Notes: a model not told the origin generated them from the sequence alone. A stretch of 17,621 nucleotides of DNA from DATGLW01 sp035293965 (GCA_035293965.1 DATGLW010000077.1:1-17621); one strand, 5' to 3'. Shown: positions 7,835-15,532, counted from the first letter of the stretch. Numbers and translations: made by a program.

Positions 7835-8974
7835 TCAGCTGGCATCCAGCGAGAAGGCGCGGATGGCATTGCCTGCGAGTATCCGATGCCTGGTGTCCTC
7901 GCTCATGCCCTCTGTCAGCTCGGCGATGACCTCCTGGCTGTGGGGCCAAAGGGTCACGCTGTGCGGGTAGTCGGACGAGAACATCGTCGATGCCGCCAGT
8001 GCCGGGTCCTCCCTCGCCATCCTTGCTCCGACGAAGTCGTCCAGCATGGTGATGAGCACGTTGCGGCCGAAGTAGGTGCTGGGGGCGGACTCGAGTTCGA
8101 GACCGGACCAGTGGCGCTGGCGCTCGTACTCCTGGTCCATCTGCTGGGCAAGCGCCGGAACCCAGTTGCAGTTGACCTCTGCGACGATGAGGGTCAACGT
8201 GGGGAACCGGTCGAACAGTCCGGTGAGGATCACGTTGCTCACCGGCGGGATCGACCGGAAGAACCCCTGGGCGATGCTCGAGACGTACAGGGCTGGGTCG
8301 GCGCCTTCCATGGGCGGGGGACCGCCCAGGTCCTTGCGGCTCACGCCGCTGCGATGGATGGTGACCGGCACCTGCGCGTCGGCTGCCAGCTTCCACAGGG
8401 GGTCGTACATCGCGTCGTGGTACCCCACCTCGTCCGGCAAGGGGAGGAACAAGCCCTTCGCCCCTTTGGCGATCACTCGCTCGGCCTCGGCCACAGCGGT
8501 GGGAATCCCGTCGTTGACCGGCATGAAGGCGAGCGACAGGAGGCGCCGCGGGTCGGCGGCGCAGAAGTCCTCGATGAGCCAGTCGTTGTAGGCGCGCACG
8601 CAGGCCAGTGCCAGCTCCCGGTCTGGGAGGGCATAGGCCCCACCGACGGCGGCCGGGTAGATGCTCGCCGCATCGACGCCATCGAGCTCGTTGTCCTTGA
8701 TGTGGGCGGCCCCGTCGTAGTTCCCCGGGAGGATCTCCTCCCAGCGGAGCCCGGCGGCCTTGTAGTCCCGGGGGTTCTGCTTGGTGACCCCGCCCGTCGC
8801 CCCCAGGCCAAAGGTGACCTTCGGCGGCTTCCCGTCGAAGCTCCAGCCGTCCCCGCCGTCGGCCCCGCGCATGACTCGAGGGGCGCGATCCTTCAGATGA
8901 GCCGGCACGCGGTCCACGTAGGTTCCAGGAGGTTCATTGATGTGGTTGTCGGCGGAGATCACCCGGTAGTGCAT
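7835..8974 (-). CDS. Amidohydrolase-superfamily TIM-barrel enzyme (Amidohydro_2), paralogue A
   Basis: 379-aa cytoplasmic metal-dependent enzyme of the ACMSD-like amidohydrolase 2 family (COG2159), whose members hydrolyse, hydrate or decarboxylate small acids. Seen: N-terminal strand RVISADNHINEP with D9 and H11, in place of the classical HxH pair. H207 in VPVTIHRSG is the next expected metal ligand, and D335 in MFSSDYPHS (335-338 DYPH) is the catalytic aspartate. The FDRFPTLTLIVAE segment (254-266) is typical of the family. The ATG at 8974 is preceded by GAGGTG. It lies 47 bp downstream of a CaiB-type CoA-transferase in the same operon, a pairing repeated on the other side of the GntR gene. 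The substrate is unknown; by context a product of a CoA-thioester pathway or its free acid. Confidence 0.9.
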   Translation of the reverse strand: MHYRVISADNHINEPPGTYVDRVPAHLKDRAPRVMRGADGGDGWSFDGKPPKVTFGLGATGGVTKQNPRDYKAAGLRWEEILPGNYDGAAHIKDNELDGVDAASIYPAAVGGAYALPDRELALACVRAYNDWLIEDFCAADPRRLLSLAFMPVNDGIPTAVAEAERVIAKGAKGLFLPLPDEVGYHDAMYDPLWKLAADAQVPVTIHRSGVSRKDLGGPPPMEGADPALYVSSIAQGFFRSIPPVSNVILTGLFDRFPTLTLIVAEVNCNWVPALAQQMDQEYERQRHWSGLELESAPSTYFGRNVLITMLDDFVGARMAREDPALAASTMFSSDYPHSVTLWPHSQEVIAELTEGMSEDTRHRILAGNAIRAFSLDAS

Positions 8975-9021
8975 GGCTCACCTCGTCTGGCTCGAACGAC
9001 CTCACCGGCTCTCGTCACCCG

Positions 9022-10266
9022 TCATGCGATGACGCCGGCCTTTCGATAGCGGGCGATGTCCTCCGCCGTGTACCCCGCCTCTTCGAGGACCTCGTCCGTG
9101 TGCTGGCAGTAGTCGGGCGCCGCCTCGATGTCGCCCCCCTCCTCGTCGAAGAGAACCGGGGGGACCGGGAGCGCGATCGTCCCGGTGGGGTAGGTGACCT
9201 GGCGGATGAACCCGTTGGCGATCGTCTGCGGGTCGTCATGGATCTCGCCGGGCGTCTGCACCGCTGCCCAGACGCCGCGTGCCGTGGACAACCGCTCCTT
9301 CCATTCCGCCAGGGTCCGTTCTGCGAAGACGCCGTCGAGGAGGCGCACCGCCTCTGCGCGGTTGGCCGACCGGGCCGACGCGGTGGCGAACCGAGGCTCC
9401 GTCGCGAGATCCGGTCGGCCGAGGTGCCGGCACAGGTCCGCCCAGTCCTCGTCGGGGTCGTTCACGAACACGAGACTGATGAAGCGACCGTCCCTGGTGC
9501 GATAGGAGGTCAAGGTGGGGACCTGCTCCTCACGAGCAGCCGGGCGGCCTCCCCACCGGAAACCCAGCTTGCTCGCGACGATGGGCTGATGGTTGTACCA
9601 GATGGCCGTTCCGAGGAGCGAGCCGTCCACGACCGGTGCCACCCCCGTGCGCTCGCGCTGGAGCAATGCCGCGCAGATGCCTCCTGCCAGCACCGTCCCC
9701 GAGATCGTGTCCCCGTGGCCGACCATGCCGGTTGGGGCGTCCGCGCCCGAGACCGCCATCGCGGAGTCGGCGAGCGACCCCCGAGCCCACCACGTCGCTG
9801 CGTCGTACGCCCGTCGCTCCGACTCGGGCCCCCGGGGACCGTGCCCGCTGCCCTTCGCGTAGACGATGCGGCGGTTGTGGCTGCGGATGTCGTCGACGTC
9901 GATCCCGAGCTTCCTTCGGGTCGCGGGAAGGTAGCTGGTCAAGAACACGTCTGCGGTCTCGACCAGCCGGTACAGGATGCTCCGGCCGTCGTCGGTCGCG
10001 AGGTCGATCGCGACCGCCCGCTTGCCCCGGTTGTAGTTCTTGAACGACATGTAGGACCCGCCGGGCTCGATCGTCCCTCCCGACAGGAGGCGCATCGGGT
10101 CGCACGCCTTCGGATCCTCGACCTTGATGACGTCCGCACCCCAATGCGAGAGGATCCCGCCAGCCACGGGCACGAACGCGAACATGGTGACGTCGATCAC
10201 CCTGACGCCATGGAGGACCTGCAGGGATCGGCGGCCCCCATCTCGATCGGCAGGCGGTTGCGCCAC
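9022..10266 (-). CDS. Class III (CaiB/BaiF family) CoA-transferase, copy 1
   Basis: 414 aa. Family III transferases move CoA from a donor thioester to a carboxylic acid through an aspartyl-CoA intermediate. Seen: GVRVIDVTMFAFVPVAGGIL with SHWGADVIKVEDP (20-52), YNRGKRAVAIDL (78-89), SGHGPRGPESERRAYDAATW (140-159) with D155 in the position of the catalytic aspartate, and the closing TDEVLEEAGYTAEDIARYR helix. The start at 10266 (GTG) is favoured because GAGGTGAG lies 8 nt upstream, overlapping the stop codon of the thiolase-like gene; GTG at 10275 is an alternative. Coupling to the upstream gene is therefore likely. It closely resembles the plus-strand copy at 14270-15532, sharing the FVP...WGA-V-KVE-P...DPMR block. 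Likely job: activate the pathway acid to its CoA ester. The acid is unknown. Confidence 0.92.
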   Translation of the reverse strand: MAQPPADRDGGRRSLQVLHGVRVIDVTMFAFVPVAGGILSHWGADVIKVEDPKACDPMRLLSGGTIEPGGSYMSFKNYNRGKRAVAIDLATDDGRSILYRLVETADVFLTSYLPATRRKLGIDVDDIRSHNRRIVYAKGSGHGPRGPESERRAYDAATWWARGSLADSAMAVSGADAPTGMVGHGDTISGTVLAGGICAALLQRERTGVAPVVDGSLLGTAIWYNHQPIVASKLGFRWGGRPAAREEQVPTLTSYRTRDGRFISLVFVNDPDEDWADLCRHLGRPDLATEPRFATASARSANRAEAVRLLDGVFAERTLAEWKERLSTARGVWAAVQTPGEIHDDPQTIANGFIRQVTYPTGTIALPVPPVLFDEEGGDIEAAPDYCQHTDEVLEEAGYTAEDIARYRKAGVIA

Positions 10267-10276
10267 GGCACTCACC

Positions 10277-11470
10277 TCAGTTCGGTTCCGACGTGTACAG
10301 CACGGCGCCGCCGTAGTGGGGCGAGGAGTGGCACGCCAGGGCGACGTCCGCACGGTCCAGCTGCCGAGCGCCCGCCCGCCGCGACAACTGCAGGTAGCAC
10401 TCCAGCATCTGGGGCACCCCATGGAGGCGTCCGTTGCCGAGCGCACCGCCACCAGAGGCGATCGGGATCCCTCCTTCGGTCCGGATCGTCCCGCCCTGCA
10501 CGAAGTCATGAGCCTCGCCGATTCCGCAGTACCCCAGCACCTCGAGCCAGAAGTAGACGAGCGGCGAGAACCCGTCATAGAGCTGCGGCACGTCCACGTC
10601 CTCGCGGGTCAGCCCCGAGCTCGCCCAGAGCTGCTCTGCGGCGAACCGACCGCCCTCCATGATCTCGTCGAGGGTCCAGACGGTGGCGGTGCGCGTTGCA
10701 GTGGGGCTCCCGAAGCCGAACCCGCCGACGTACACAGGTCGGTGGGGCAGGTCGCGCGCGCGCTCCCCACTGGTCAGCACGAAGGCCGCGACCCCGTCGA
10801 CGGGAATGTCGCAATCGAGGATGCAGATGGGATCGGCGATCATCCGTGCGCTCAGGTAGTCGTCGACGGTGATGGGCTTGCCGGTCCAGTACGCCCATGG
10901 GATGGCTGCCGCGTTCCGGCGTAGCTCCACCACCACGGCGGCCATCTCCTCGCGGGTTGCCCCGTAGCGTTGCAGGTACTCGTTGTAGGGAAGGGCGATC
11001 TGGGCCGGAGGACCCCAGAGGCCGTGCGGCGCCGTCCACTGTGCGTGCCCGGTCGCCTCGGTCATGGGGTTCTCGTGGTACCTCCCGGGAGGGTTCGCCA
11101 GGGCGCGGTGCACGAGCACGTAGTCGGCCGAGCCCGACGCGATGGCGTTCACGGCGAGCACGACCGACCCTGGAAGCTGGCCGTAGCCCTGGAAGCCCGA
11201 CGCCCAGCGCGACCGGATGCCGAGATGCTCGGCCATCCACTGGGCGGTGACGATGCTGGCCCCGTCGATTGCCGCCTGGCCCCCGGCCGCCGGGAGCACG
11301 GCGCCCGTGGTGAACCCGTCGATGTCCCCAACCGCCAGCCCTGCGTCGCGGATGGCGGCGAGCGCCGTCTCGACGGCGATCACCCCGAGCGGTCTGGAAG
11401 CCCGGCGCTCGATCGGGCTCAGCGCGTAGCCGACGATGGCCACGTCGCGGTTCGGCCGTCGGCGGGGCAC
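10277..11470 (-). CDS. Thiolase-like lipid-transfer-protein (Ltp/SCP-x type) enzyme, possible retro-aldolase subunit
   Basis: 397 aa. Thiolase fold: N-terminal VAIVGYALSPIERR (10-23), SVVLAVNAIASGSADYVLVH (102-121), QLYDGFSPLVYFWLEVLGYC (296-315), SGGGALGNGRLHGVPQM (339-355, with H350) and CHSSPHYGGAVLYTSE (380-395). The segment where thiolases carry the nucleophilic cysteine (about 86-97) contains none. This is a property of the Ltp branch, known from Ltp2, which with a DUF35 partner performs a retro-aldol cleavage of a steroid-side-chain acyl-CoA. The neighbouring gene is exactly such a DUF35 protein, its stop lying 2 bp before this GTG start, so a two-subunit complex is inferred. Chemistry is therefore likely carbon-carbon cleavage of a CoA thioester, releasing a short acyl-CoA. 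Some DUF35-partnered homologues are true acetyltransferases, so the reaction is not settled. Confidence 0.87.
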   Translation of the reverse strand: MPRRRPNRDVAIVGYALSPIERRASRPLGVIAVETALAAIRDAGLAVGDIDGFTTGAVLPAAGGQAAIDGASIVTAQWMAEHLGIRSRWASGFQGYGQLPGSVVLAVNAIASGSADYVLVHRALANPPGRYHENPMTEATGHAQWTAPHGLWGPPAQIALPYNEYLQRYGATREEMAAVVVELRRNAAAIPWAYWTGKPITVDDYLSARMIADPICILDCDIPVDGVAAFVLTSGERARDLPHRPVYVGGFGFGSPTATRTATVWTLDEIMEGGRFAAEQLWASSGLTREDVDVPQLYDGFSPLVYFWLEVLGYCGIGEAHDFVQGGTIRTEGGIPIASGGGALGNGRLHGVPQMLECYLQLSRRAGARQLDRADVALACHSSPHYGGAVLYTSEPN

Positions 11471-11472
11471 CC

Positions 11473-11898
11473 TCAGCCCTCTCGCAGTGCCAGGACCGGA
11501 ATGGCGACGCCCGGTGCAAGGTCTTCGAATTGCGTCTCCACGGGCGCCCCGTACCGCAAGGGCGCGTCAGGCGGGTCGGCCATGCGAGCAAGCAGCCGGA
11601 CGCCAGGAGCGCCGTCGAGCTCTGCTTCCCCGATCACCCACGGTACGTCGGCTCGGAAGGCGGGAAGGAAGGCGTCGCGCATGATCGTCCAGGTCCGCAA
11701 CACCCCGAAGCCGCTCACTGGCACGAAGGAGAACGAGGCCAGACCCGAGTGGCAGGAGGGGCAGACGATGACTGGCGGGTGCGCAAAGCGACCACAGGCA
11801 TCGCAGCGCTGCAAGGCGAGCACATGACGAGCCGCCGCCGCCCAGAAGGGGGCGGTGCGGGCATCCGGCGACGGCAGCGGCTTGACGAGCGGGCCCAC
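11473..11898 (-). CDS. DUF35 zinc-ribbon/OB-fold protein, partner of the thiolase-like enzyme
   Basis: 141 aa. N-terminal helix (TAPFWAAAARHVLALQRC), a rubredoxin-like zinc ribbon with C32, C35, C46 and C49 (CDACG, CPSC), then an OB-fold from about 58 (SFVPVSGFGVLRTWTIMRDA) to the end. This is the standard ChsH2_N/DUF35 arrangement. Known members bind thiolase-like proteins of the Ltp type and thread the acyl-CoA into the active site. It is encoded 2 bp before the thiolase-like gene. The GTG at 11898 has GAGG about 7 nt upstream. Unlike steroid-pathway ChsH2 it is not fused to a MaoC hydratase, and no MaoC gene is in the window. The 92-bp gap to the upstream amidohydrolase holds nothing obvious. 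Confidence 0.9.
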   Translation of the reverse strand: MGPLVKPLPSPDARTAPFWAAAARHVLALQRCDACGRFAHPPVIVCPSCHSGLASFSFVPVSGFGVLRTWTIMRDAFLPAFRADVPWVIGEAELDGAPGVRLLARMADPPDAPLRYGAPVETQFEDLAPGVAIPVLALREG

Positions 11899-11990
11899 GA
11901 GGTCCTCTTCCCGATCCCTCCCCCTGCCCTACCGCCGACCTGGGAGCCCGGCACCGGGGGCACGGCAGCGCTGGGGACGTGCGGAGCGCG

Positions 11991-13085
11991 TCATCGCAGG
12001 CCGAAGACCCGGGCGCAGTTGGCCCAGAGGATCCTGTCACGGTCCTGCGCGGGAAAGTCCCGCAGCCACTCGTCGGTGAGCTTCTTCGAGTTGGGCCAGG
12101 TCGTCTCGGAATGCGGGTAGTCGCTCGCCCACATGATGTTGTCGACACCGATGTGCTCGTACTCCCGCAACCCGACGGGGTCTTCCATGAAGGTCGCGGA
12201 CACTTGGCGGCGGAAATAGTGGCTCGGAGGCTCACGGAGCTCGCTCCGGGTCCAGAAACGGTGCTTCTCCCACAGGTGGTCGGCGTAGTACTCGAAGAAG
12301 GAGATCCACCCGATCTGCGCTTCCACGGCGATGAACTGCAGATCAGGGTAGCGCTGCATCACCAACCCGTGGATGAGCTCCGAGATCGCTTCGGTGACCG
12401 CGAACTTGTTCATGACGAGGCCTGTCATGAACCGGGGCGCGTTCTCGAGCAGGTGCGTGTCGGGAGCTCCGGGCCTCCGTCCGCCCGAGTGCATGGCGAT
12501 CGGGAGGCCCACGTCCAAGAACGCCTCCCACATGGCGTTCCACTTCTCGTCGCCGTAGTCACCCTCTTCGGGGAAGAGCGGGATCAGCCCGCCGGCCAGG
12601 CCCGCTTGCTTCGCGAAGTGCACCTCCGCCACGGCGAGCTCCGGCGTGTCGATGGGGATCGAGGCCATCCCGAGAAGCCTTCGCGGGCTGTACGAGCAGA
12701 AGTCGGCCAGCCATCGGTTGTAGCCCCGCACGCTGTTCAGGCGGAGGGCGGGGTCCCTGGATGCCAGCGGGCCCCCGAAGTACAGGACCTCGGCGTCCAC
12801 TCCATCGATCTCCTGGTCCTTTATCCGCTCGGCTGGATCCCAGGCGCCGGGTCGCCACTCCTGGAGGCGGCGGACGTTGAGCGTGAACTCCTCGGGGCGC
12901 TTCCCCGCGAGGTTGCTCAGGTTCTGCACGGGTGCCCGCACCCCCTCGAATATCCTGAAGGTCCCCTCCGGCGTCTCCTCGATCACCGGTGCGCGGTCAC
13001 GGAAGGCCGGGTCGAGGTACTCCTGCCACGCCTCGTCGGGCATCGTGACGTGAGAATCGGATGAGATGAGGCGAAAGCCGGTCAT
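11991..13085 (-). CDS. Amidohydrolase-superfamily TIM-barrel enzyme (Amidohydro_2), paralogue B
   Basis: 364 aa, first gene of the minus-strand operon. N-terminal strand FRLISSDSHVTMP with D10 and H12, H199 in LPIAMHSGG, the MQRYPDLQFIAVEAQIGW segment (243-260), and D322 in MWASDYPHSETTWP (318-331). Together these give the ACMSD-like metal-site pattern with DxH replacing HxH. The family's usual EP after DxHV is here MP. It shares the opening DRAPxI-type segment and DGVDAxxxY region with paralogue A and is the more similar of the other two. The ATG at 13085 is preceded by GAGGGGGTGG, and a good promoter lies 46-74 bp upstream. Being first in the operon suggests an early or central step, but the substrate cannot be read from sequence. 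Confidence 0.91.
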   Translation of the reverse strand: MTGFRLISSDSHVTMPDEAWQEYLDPAFRDRAPVIEETPEGTFRIFEGVRAPVQNLSNLAGKRPEEFTLNVRRLQEWRPGAWDPAERIKDQEIDGVDAEVLYFGGPLASRDPALRLNSVRGYNRWLADFCSYSPRRLLGMASIPIDTPELAVAEVHFAKQAGLAGGLIPLFPEEGDYGDEKWNAMWEAFLDVGLPIAMHSGGRRPGAPDTHLLENAPRFMTGLVMNKFAVTEAISELIHGLVMQRYPDLQFIAVEAQIGWISFFEYYADHLWEKHRFWTRSELREPPSHYFRRQVSATFMEDPVGLREYEHIGVDNIMWASDYPHSETTWPNSKKLTDEWLRDFPAQDRDRILWANCARVFGLR

Positions 13086-13126
13086 CAGCCACCCCCTCGG
13101 TCCGGACGACGGCGTCGAGCCCTAAA

Positions 13127-13136
13127 TAGGATCCTA
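13127..13136. promoter_or_regulatory. Palindromic operator candidate TAGGATCCTA
   Basis: Perfect 10-bp palindrome in an A/T-rich island, flanked by a CCTAAA direct repeat (13121-13126 and 13133-13138). It contains the -10 hexamer of the leftward operon promoter and lies in the intergenic space next to the divergent GntR gene, so a repressor bound here would block RNA polymerase. That the GntR protein binds it is inference. Confidence 0.5.
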
Positions 13137-13159
13137 AAGTCGACCCTGCCCCCCGTCAA
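13131..13159 (-). promoter_or_regulatory. Promoter of the minus-strand catabolic operon
   Basis: On the minus strand TTGACG (13154-13159), a 17-bp spacer, then TAGGAT (13131-13136). The -35 matches the sigma-70/HrdB-type consensus at 5 of 6 with ideal spacing. Transcription would begin near 13124, leaving a leader of about 39 nt to the ATG at 13085. Confidence 0.65.
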
Positions 13160-13292
13160 GGGGCCGGACGGTCGCGGCTGCGCCCGACAGACCCTCGCCC
13201 TCGATCCGTGTGCCGGGATCGGCGAGATGCGCCGACCGCGCAGATCAGTCTGTGCGTCGGACCGCACCTCGTCGTCGGGCAGGCTCGACCGA

Positions 13293-13302
13293 GAGTACAC
13301 TT
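13293..13302 (+). promoter_or_regulatory. GAGTACACTT, -10-like element upstream of the GntR gene
   Basis: TACACT at 13296-13301 is followed by a CCCGCT-like run, as at the tRNA-Ile upstream region (4998-5007). It would give a leader of about 35 nt to the GTG at 13342. No clear -35 is visible. Confidence 0.35.
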
Positions 13303-13341
13303 CTCCCGCTTTCTACGCCGCCTACGGATCGACGTTTGCGA

Positions 13342-14010
13342 GTGCCTGAGTCCGAGAAGTCGCTGAAGCTGGCTGAGCAGCTCGCCCACGAGATCCGCCG
13401 AGAGATCGTGGCCGGAGCGCTGCAGCCTGGCACGAACCTCGGGCTCGAACCGGACCTGATCGAGCGCTACAAGGTCGGACGGGGGGTGCTGCGCGAGGCC
13501 ATCCGCATCCTGGAGCATCTGTCGATCGTCGAGATGCGCAGGGGCCGGACCGGCGGCCTGGTCGTGACCGAACCAGACAGGCGCTCGGTCGAGCTCGCGA
13601 TGAGCACCTACCTCGATTTCCAGAGCGTTACCCACAACGATGTCGCCGAAGTCCGTTTGATGCTGGAGCTCACGGCTGTCGACCGGTTGATCGAGTGCGC
13701 GAGCGATGAGCGCCTCAGGGAGCTGCGCGAGCGGATCCCGACCCAGATCCTGAGCGAGTACGAGACGAGCTTCCACGTTGCGCTGGCGGAGGCGACCGGG
13801 AACCCCGTGCTCCACCTCCTGACCGACGTCGTCGTCCAGACGAGCCAGATCCGATTCCTCGCCCCGCCCCAGATATCCCAGCCGGCGACCTCGGAGTTGA
13901 TCCGTGTCCACGGTGAGATCGCGGACGCCCTCATCCGACGAGATCGAGAACGCGCTCACTACCTCGTGACGGCGCATCTGCGCGCCATCGCGCGACAGTG
14001 GGCGTCGTGA
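13342..14010 (+). CDS. GntR-family (FadR subfamily, FCD domain) transcriptional regulator
   Basis: 222 aa DNA-binding regulator. N-terminal winged helix: LAEQLAHEIRREIVAGALQP, GLEPDLIERYKVGRGVLREA, IRILEHLSIV, GRTGGLVV (about 10-75). C-terminal all-helical FCD ligand-binding domain with histidines H145 (ETSFHVALAEATGN), H190 (VHGEIADALIRRD) and H212 (AHLRAI). These are the positions that bind a metal and a carboxylate effector in this family; the aspartate of the usual DxxFH is E141 here. The FCD is somewhat short in its first helices. The GTG at 13342 begins just before the first helix; no good Shine-Dalgarno sequence precedes it, and TTG at 13336 is possible. The gene lies divergently from the six-gene operon and before the second CoA-transferase, so it is the likely local regulator, probably a repressor released by a pathway intermediate. 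Confidence 0.92.
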   Translation: MPESEKSLKLAEQLAHEIRREIVAGALQPGTNLGLEPDLIERYKVGRGVLREAIRILEHLSIVEMRRGRTGGLVVTEPDRRSVELAMSTYLDFQSVTHNDVAEVRLMLELTAVDRLIECASDERLRELRERIPTQILSEYETSFHVALAEATGNPVLHLLTDVVVQTSQIRFLAPPQISQPATSELIRVHGEIADALIRRDRERAHYLVTAHLRAIARQWAS

Positions 14011-14087
14011 TCCGCCATTGGGCGTGAGCGGGCCCGTTCGCAAGCTTCTTGGTGCCCGTCGCTTTGAAGCAACGTCCGCGACCGCGT

Positions 14088-14111
14088 CGGCAACCATGCC
14101 GGCAACCATGG
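14088..14111. repeat. 12-bp direct repeat CGGCAACCATG(C/G), two copies
   Basis: CGGCAACCATGC (14088-14099) is followed immediately by CGGCAACCATGG (14100-14111). It lies in the gap between the GntR and second CoA-transferase genes and runs into the first of three ATGGGAGCC-type repeats. It may be part of a regulator binding region. Confidence 0.6.
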
Positions 14112-14179
14112 GAGCCCGAGCGACACTCCACCACCAAGCCATGGGGAGCCACCGCAGGGCTCGTGGGTCGATGGGAGCC
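14108..14179. repeat. Three spaced copies of ATGGG(G)AGCC
   Basis: Copies at 14108-14116, 14141-14150 and 14171-14179, starting 33 and 30 bp apart, close to three helical turns each. They are non-coding and located 90-160 bp upstream of the second CoA-transferase. They could be a phased array of protein binding sites; the binding protein is unknown. Confidence 0.5.
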
Positions 14180-14191
14180 AACCGGACCTGA

Positions 14192-14207
14192 CCGACGCCC
14201 GCGTCGG
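14192..14207. promoter_or_regulatory. Perfect inverted repeat CCGACGC-CC-GCGTCGG
   Basis: 7-bp arms with a 2-bp centre, 62 bp upstream of the second CoA-transferase start. A TAGGGT hexamer (14225-14230) lies 17 bp downstream, so the dyad sits where a -35 or operator would be. It could also be a terminator stem for the GntR transcript, but no T-run follows. Confidence 0.45.
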
Positions 14208-14269
14208 CGGCCAGCGCCCCGGTGTAGGGTCTGGCGGAGGGACGTACAGGCGGGCACAGGAGGCGCACG

Positions 14270-15532
14270 ATGCCCGTGCAGCCGATGAGCGGCGTCAGGA
14301 TCATCGAGCTGACCACGTTCGGCTTCGTTCCCTCGGGGGTCGCAATCCTGGCCGACTGGGGTGCCGAGGTGACCAAGGTGGAGCACCCCCGGGTCCCCGA
14401 CCCCATGCGCGGCCTGGTGACCGCCCGCGCGCCCGACGGGCGGGTGGTGGACACCCTGATGGACCAGTTCAACCGAGGCAAGCGCAACCTCGCCCTCGAC
14501 GTGGGCGCCGATCGGGGCCGCGAGGTCTTCTACGAGCTGGTCCGCCGGTGCGACGTCGTCGTGACGAGCTTCCTACCGGGTACCCAGCGCCGGCTCCGCG
14601 TCACCTACGAGGACCTCCAGTCCCTCAACCCCTCGCTCGTGTTCGCCCACGGCCACGGGTACGGCCCGCGCGGCCCGGACGCCGACCAGCCCGGGTTCGA
14701 CGGCATCTCGTACTGGTCTCGTGGTGGCGTCGGGCACGCCCTCACCTACACGGACGGGCCTCCCGTGCAGCAGCGGGCCGCCTTCGGCGACGTGATGGGG
14801 GGGTTGGCAGTCGCCGCCGGGGTGGCAGCCGCGATGCACCGGCAGCGCGCGACCGGGTCGGGCTGCGCGGTCGACGTCTCCCTCCTGGCGGTCGCGTGCT
14901 GGCAGCTCGCGCCCGACCTCCTCGCCACCTCGGTCACGGGCCTCGACGTGCAGGCGAGTGCCCCGGGCCCCGACAGCGGTCCGTTTCGCACCCGCGACGG
15001 CCGGTTCGTGAACCTCCCGCTCTTGCTCCCCCAGTACCTCACCAACGCGCTGCGCGCCCTCGGGGAAGAGCGGCTGCTCGCAGACCCGCTCTTCGCGACC
15101 TACGAGGGAGGCGTCGGCGCCCCAGGTTCGGAGATCGTGAACGCGGCGCTCCGCACGGCGATCGCCTCGTTCACCGCCGAGGAGATCCGTGAACGTTTCA
15201 GCGGGCAGGAGATCGCCTGGTCGATCGTGCAGTCCCCTCCCGAGGTCCTCGCGGATCCCCAGGTCCGAGCCAACGAGTACCTCGTTCCCCACCCCTCGGG
15301 CCCCGGCGGGTTCCTCGTGGCGGGTCCGGTCCAGTTCGACCAGGCCCCACCGCGGCCGCCCGCGGGCGCCCCCCGCCAGGGCGAGCACACAGTGGCGATC
15401 CTCCGCGAGCTCGGCCTCGACGAGGCTGCCGTCCACGAGCTGCTCGATGCCGGCGTCGCCGCGCAGGGGACGGAGGGATCCTGGGATGCCTACGGCCGGC
15501 TGACGGGCGCACGACCGGGCGGGCGGCCATGA
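14270..15532 (+). CDS. Class III (CaiB/BaiF family) CoA-transferase, copy 2
   Basis: 420 aa. Family features: GVRIIELTTFGFVPSGVAIL and ADWGAEVTKVEHP (8-40), FNRGKRNLALDV (67-78), VTSFLPGTQRRL (98-109), and GHGYGPRGPDADQPGFDGIS (128-147) with D144 as the expected catalytic aspartate. The C-terminal helix is HTVAILRELGLDEAAVHELL. The ATG at 14270 follows an excellent AGGAGG (14258-14263). It is a paralogue of the minus-strand copy at 9022-10266, sharing the FVP...WGA-V-KVE-P...DPMR block and the NRGKR and YGPRGP-type segments, but clearly diverged. It is followed after 115 bp by an amidohydrolase, repeating the gene order of the opposite operon. The role is probably CoA activation of a second or related acid. 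Confidence 0.92.
   Translation: MPVQPMSGVRIIELTTFGFVPSGVAILADWGAEVTKVEHPRVPDPMRGLVTARAPDGRVVDTLMDQFNRGKRNLALDVGADRGREVFYELVRRCDVVVTSFLPGTQRRLRVTYEDLQSLNPSLVFAHGHGYGPRGPDADQPGFDGISYWSRGGVGHALTYTDGPPVQQRAAFGDVMGGLAVAAGVAAAMHRQRATGSGCAVDVSLLAVACWQLAPDLLATSVTGLDVQASAPGPDSGPFRTRDGRFVNLPLLLPQYLTNALRALGEERLLADPLFATYEGGVGAPGSEIVNAALRTAIASFTAEEIRERFSGQEIAWSIVQSPPEVLADPQVRANEYLVPHPSGPGGFLVAGPVQFDQAPPRPPAGAPRQGEHTVAILRELGLDEAAVHELLDAGVAAQGTEGSWDAYGRLTGARPGGRP

Noticed and set aside
10267..10578. N-terminal extension of the first CoA-transferase into the thiolase-like gene.
   Set aside because: It would overlap the thiolase-like CDS by about 300 bp with low-complexity Arg/Ser/Thr residues. The family start and a Shine-Dalgarno sequence support 10266.
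13156..14487. Long minus-strand frame covering the GntR gene and flanking regions.
   Set aside because: Shadow of the GntR coding sequence. The plus-strand frame has an unmistakable winged helix and FCD domain.
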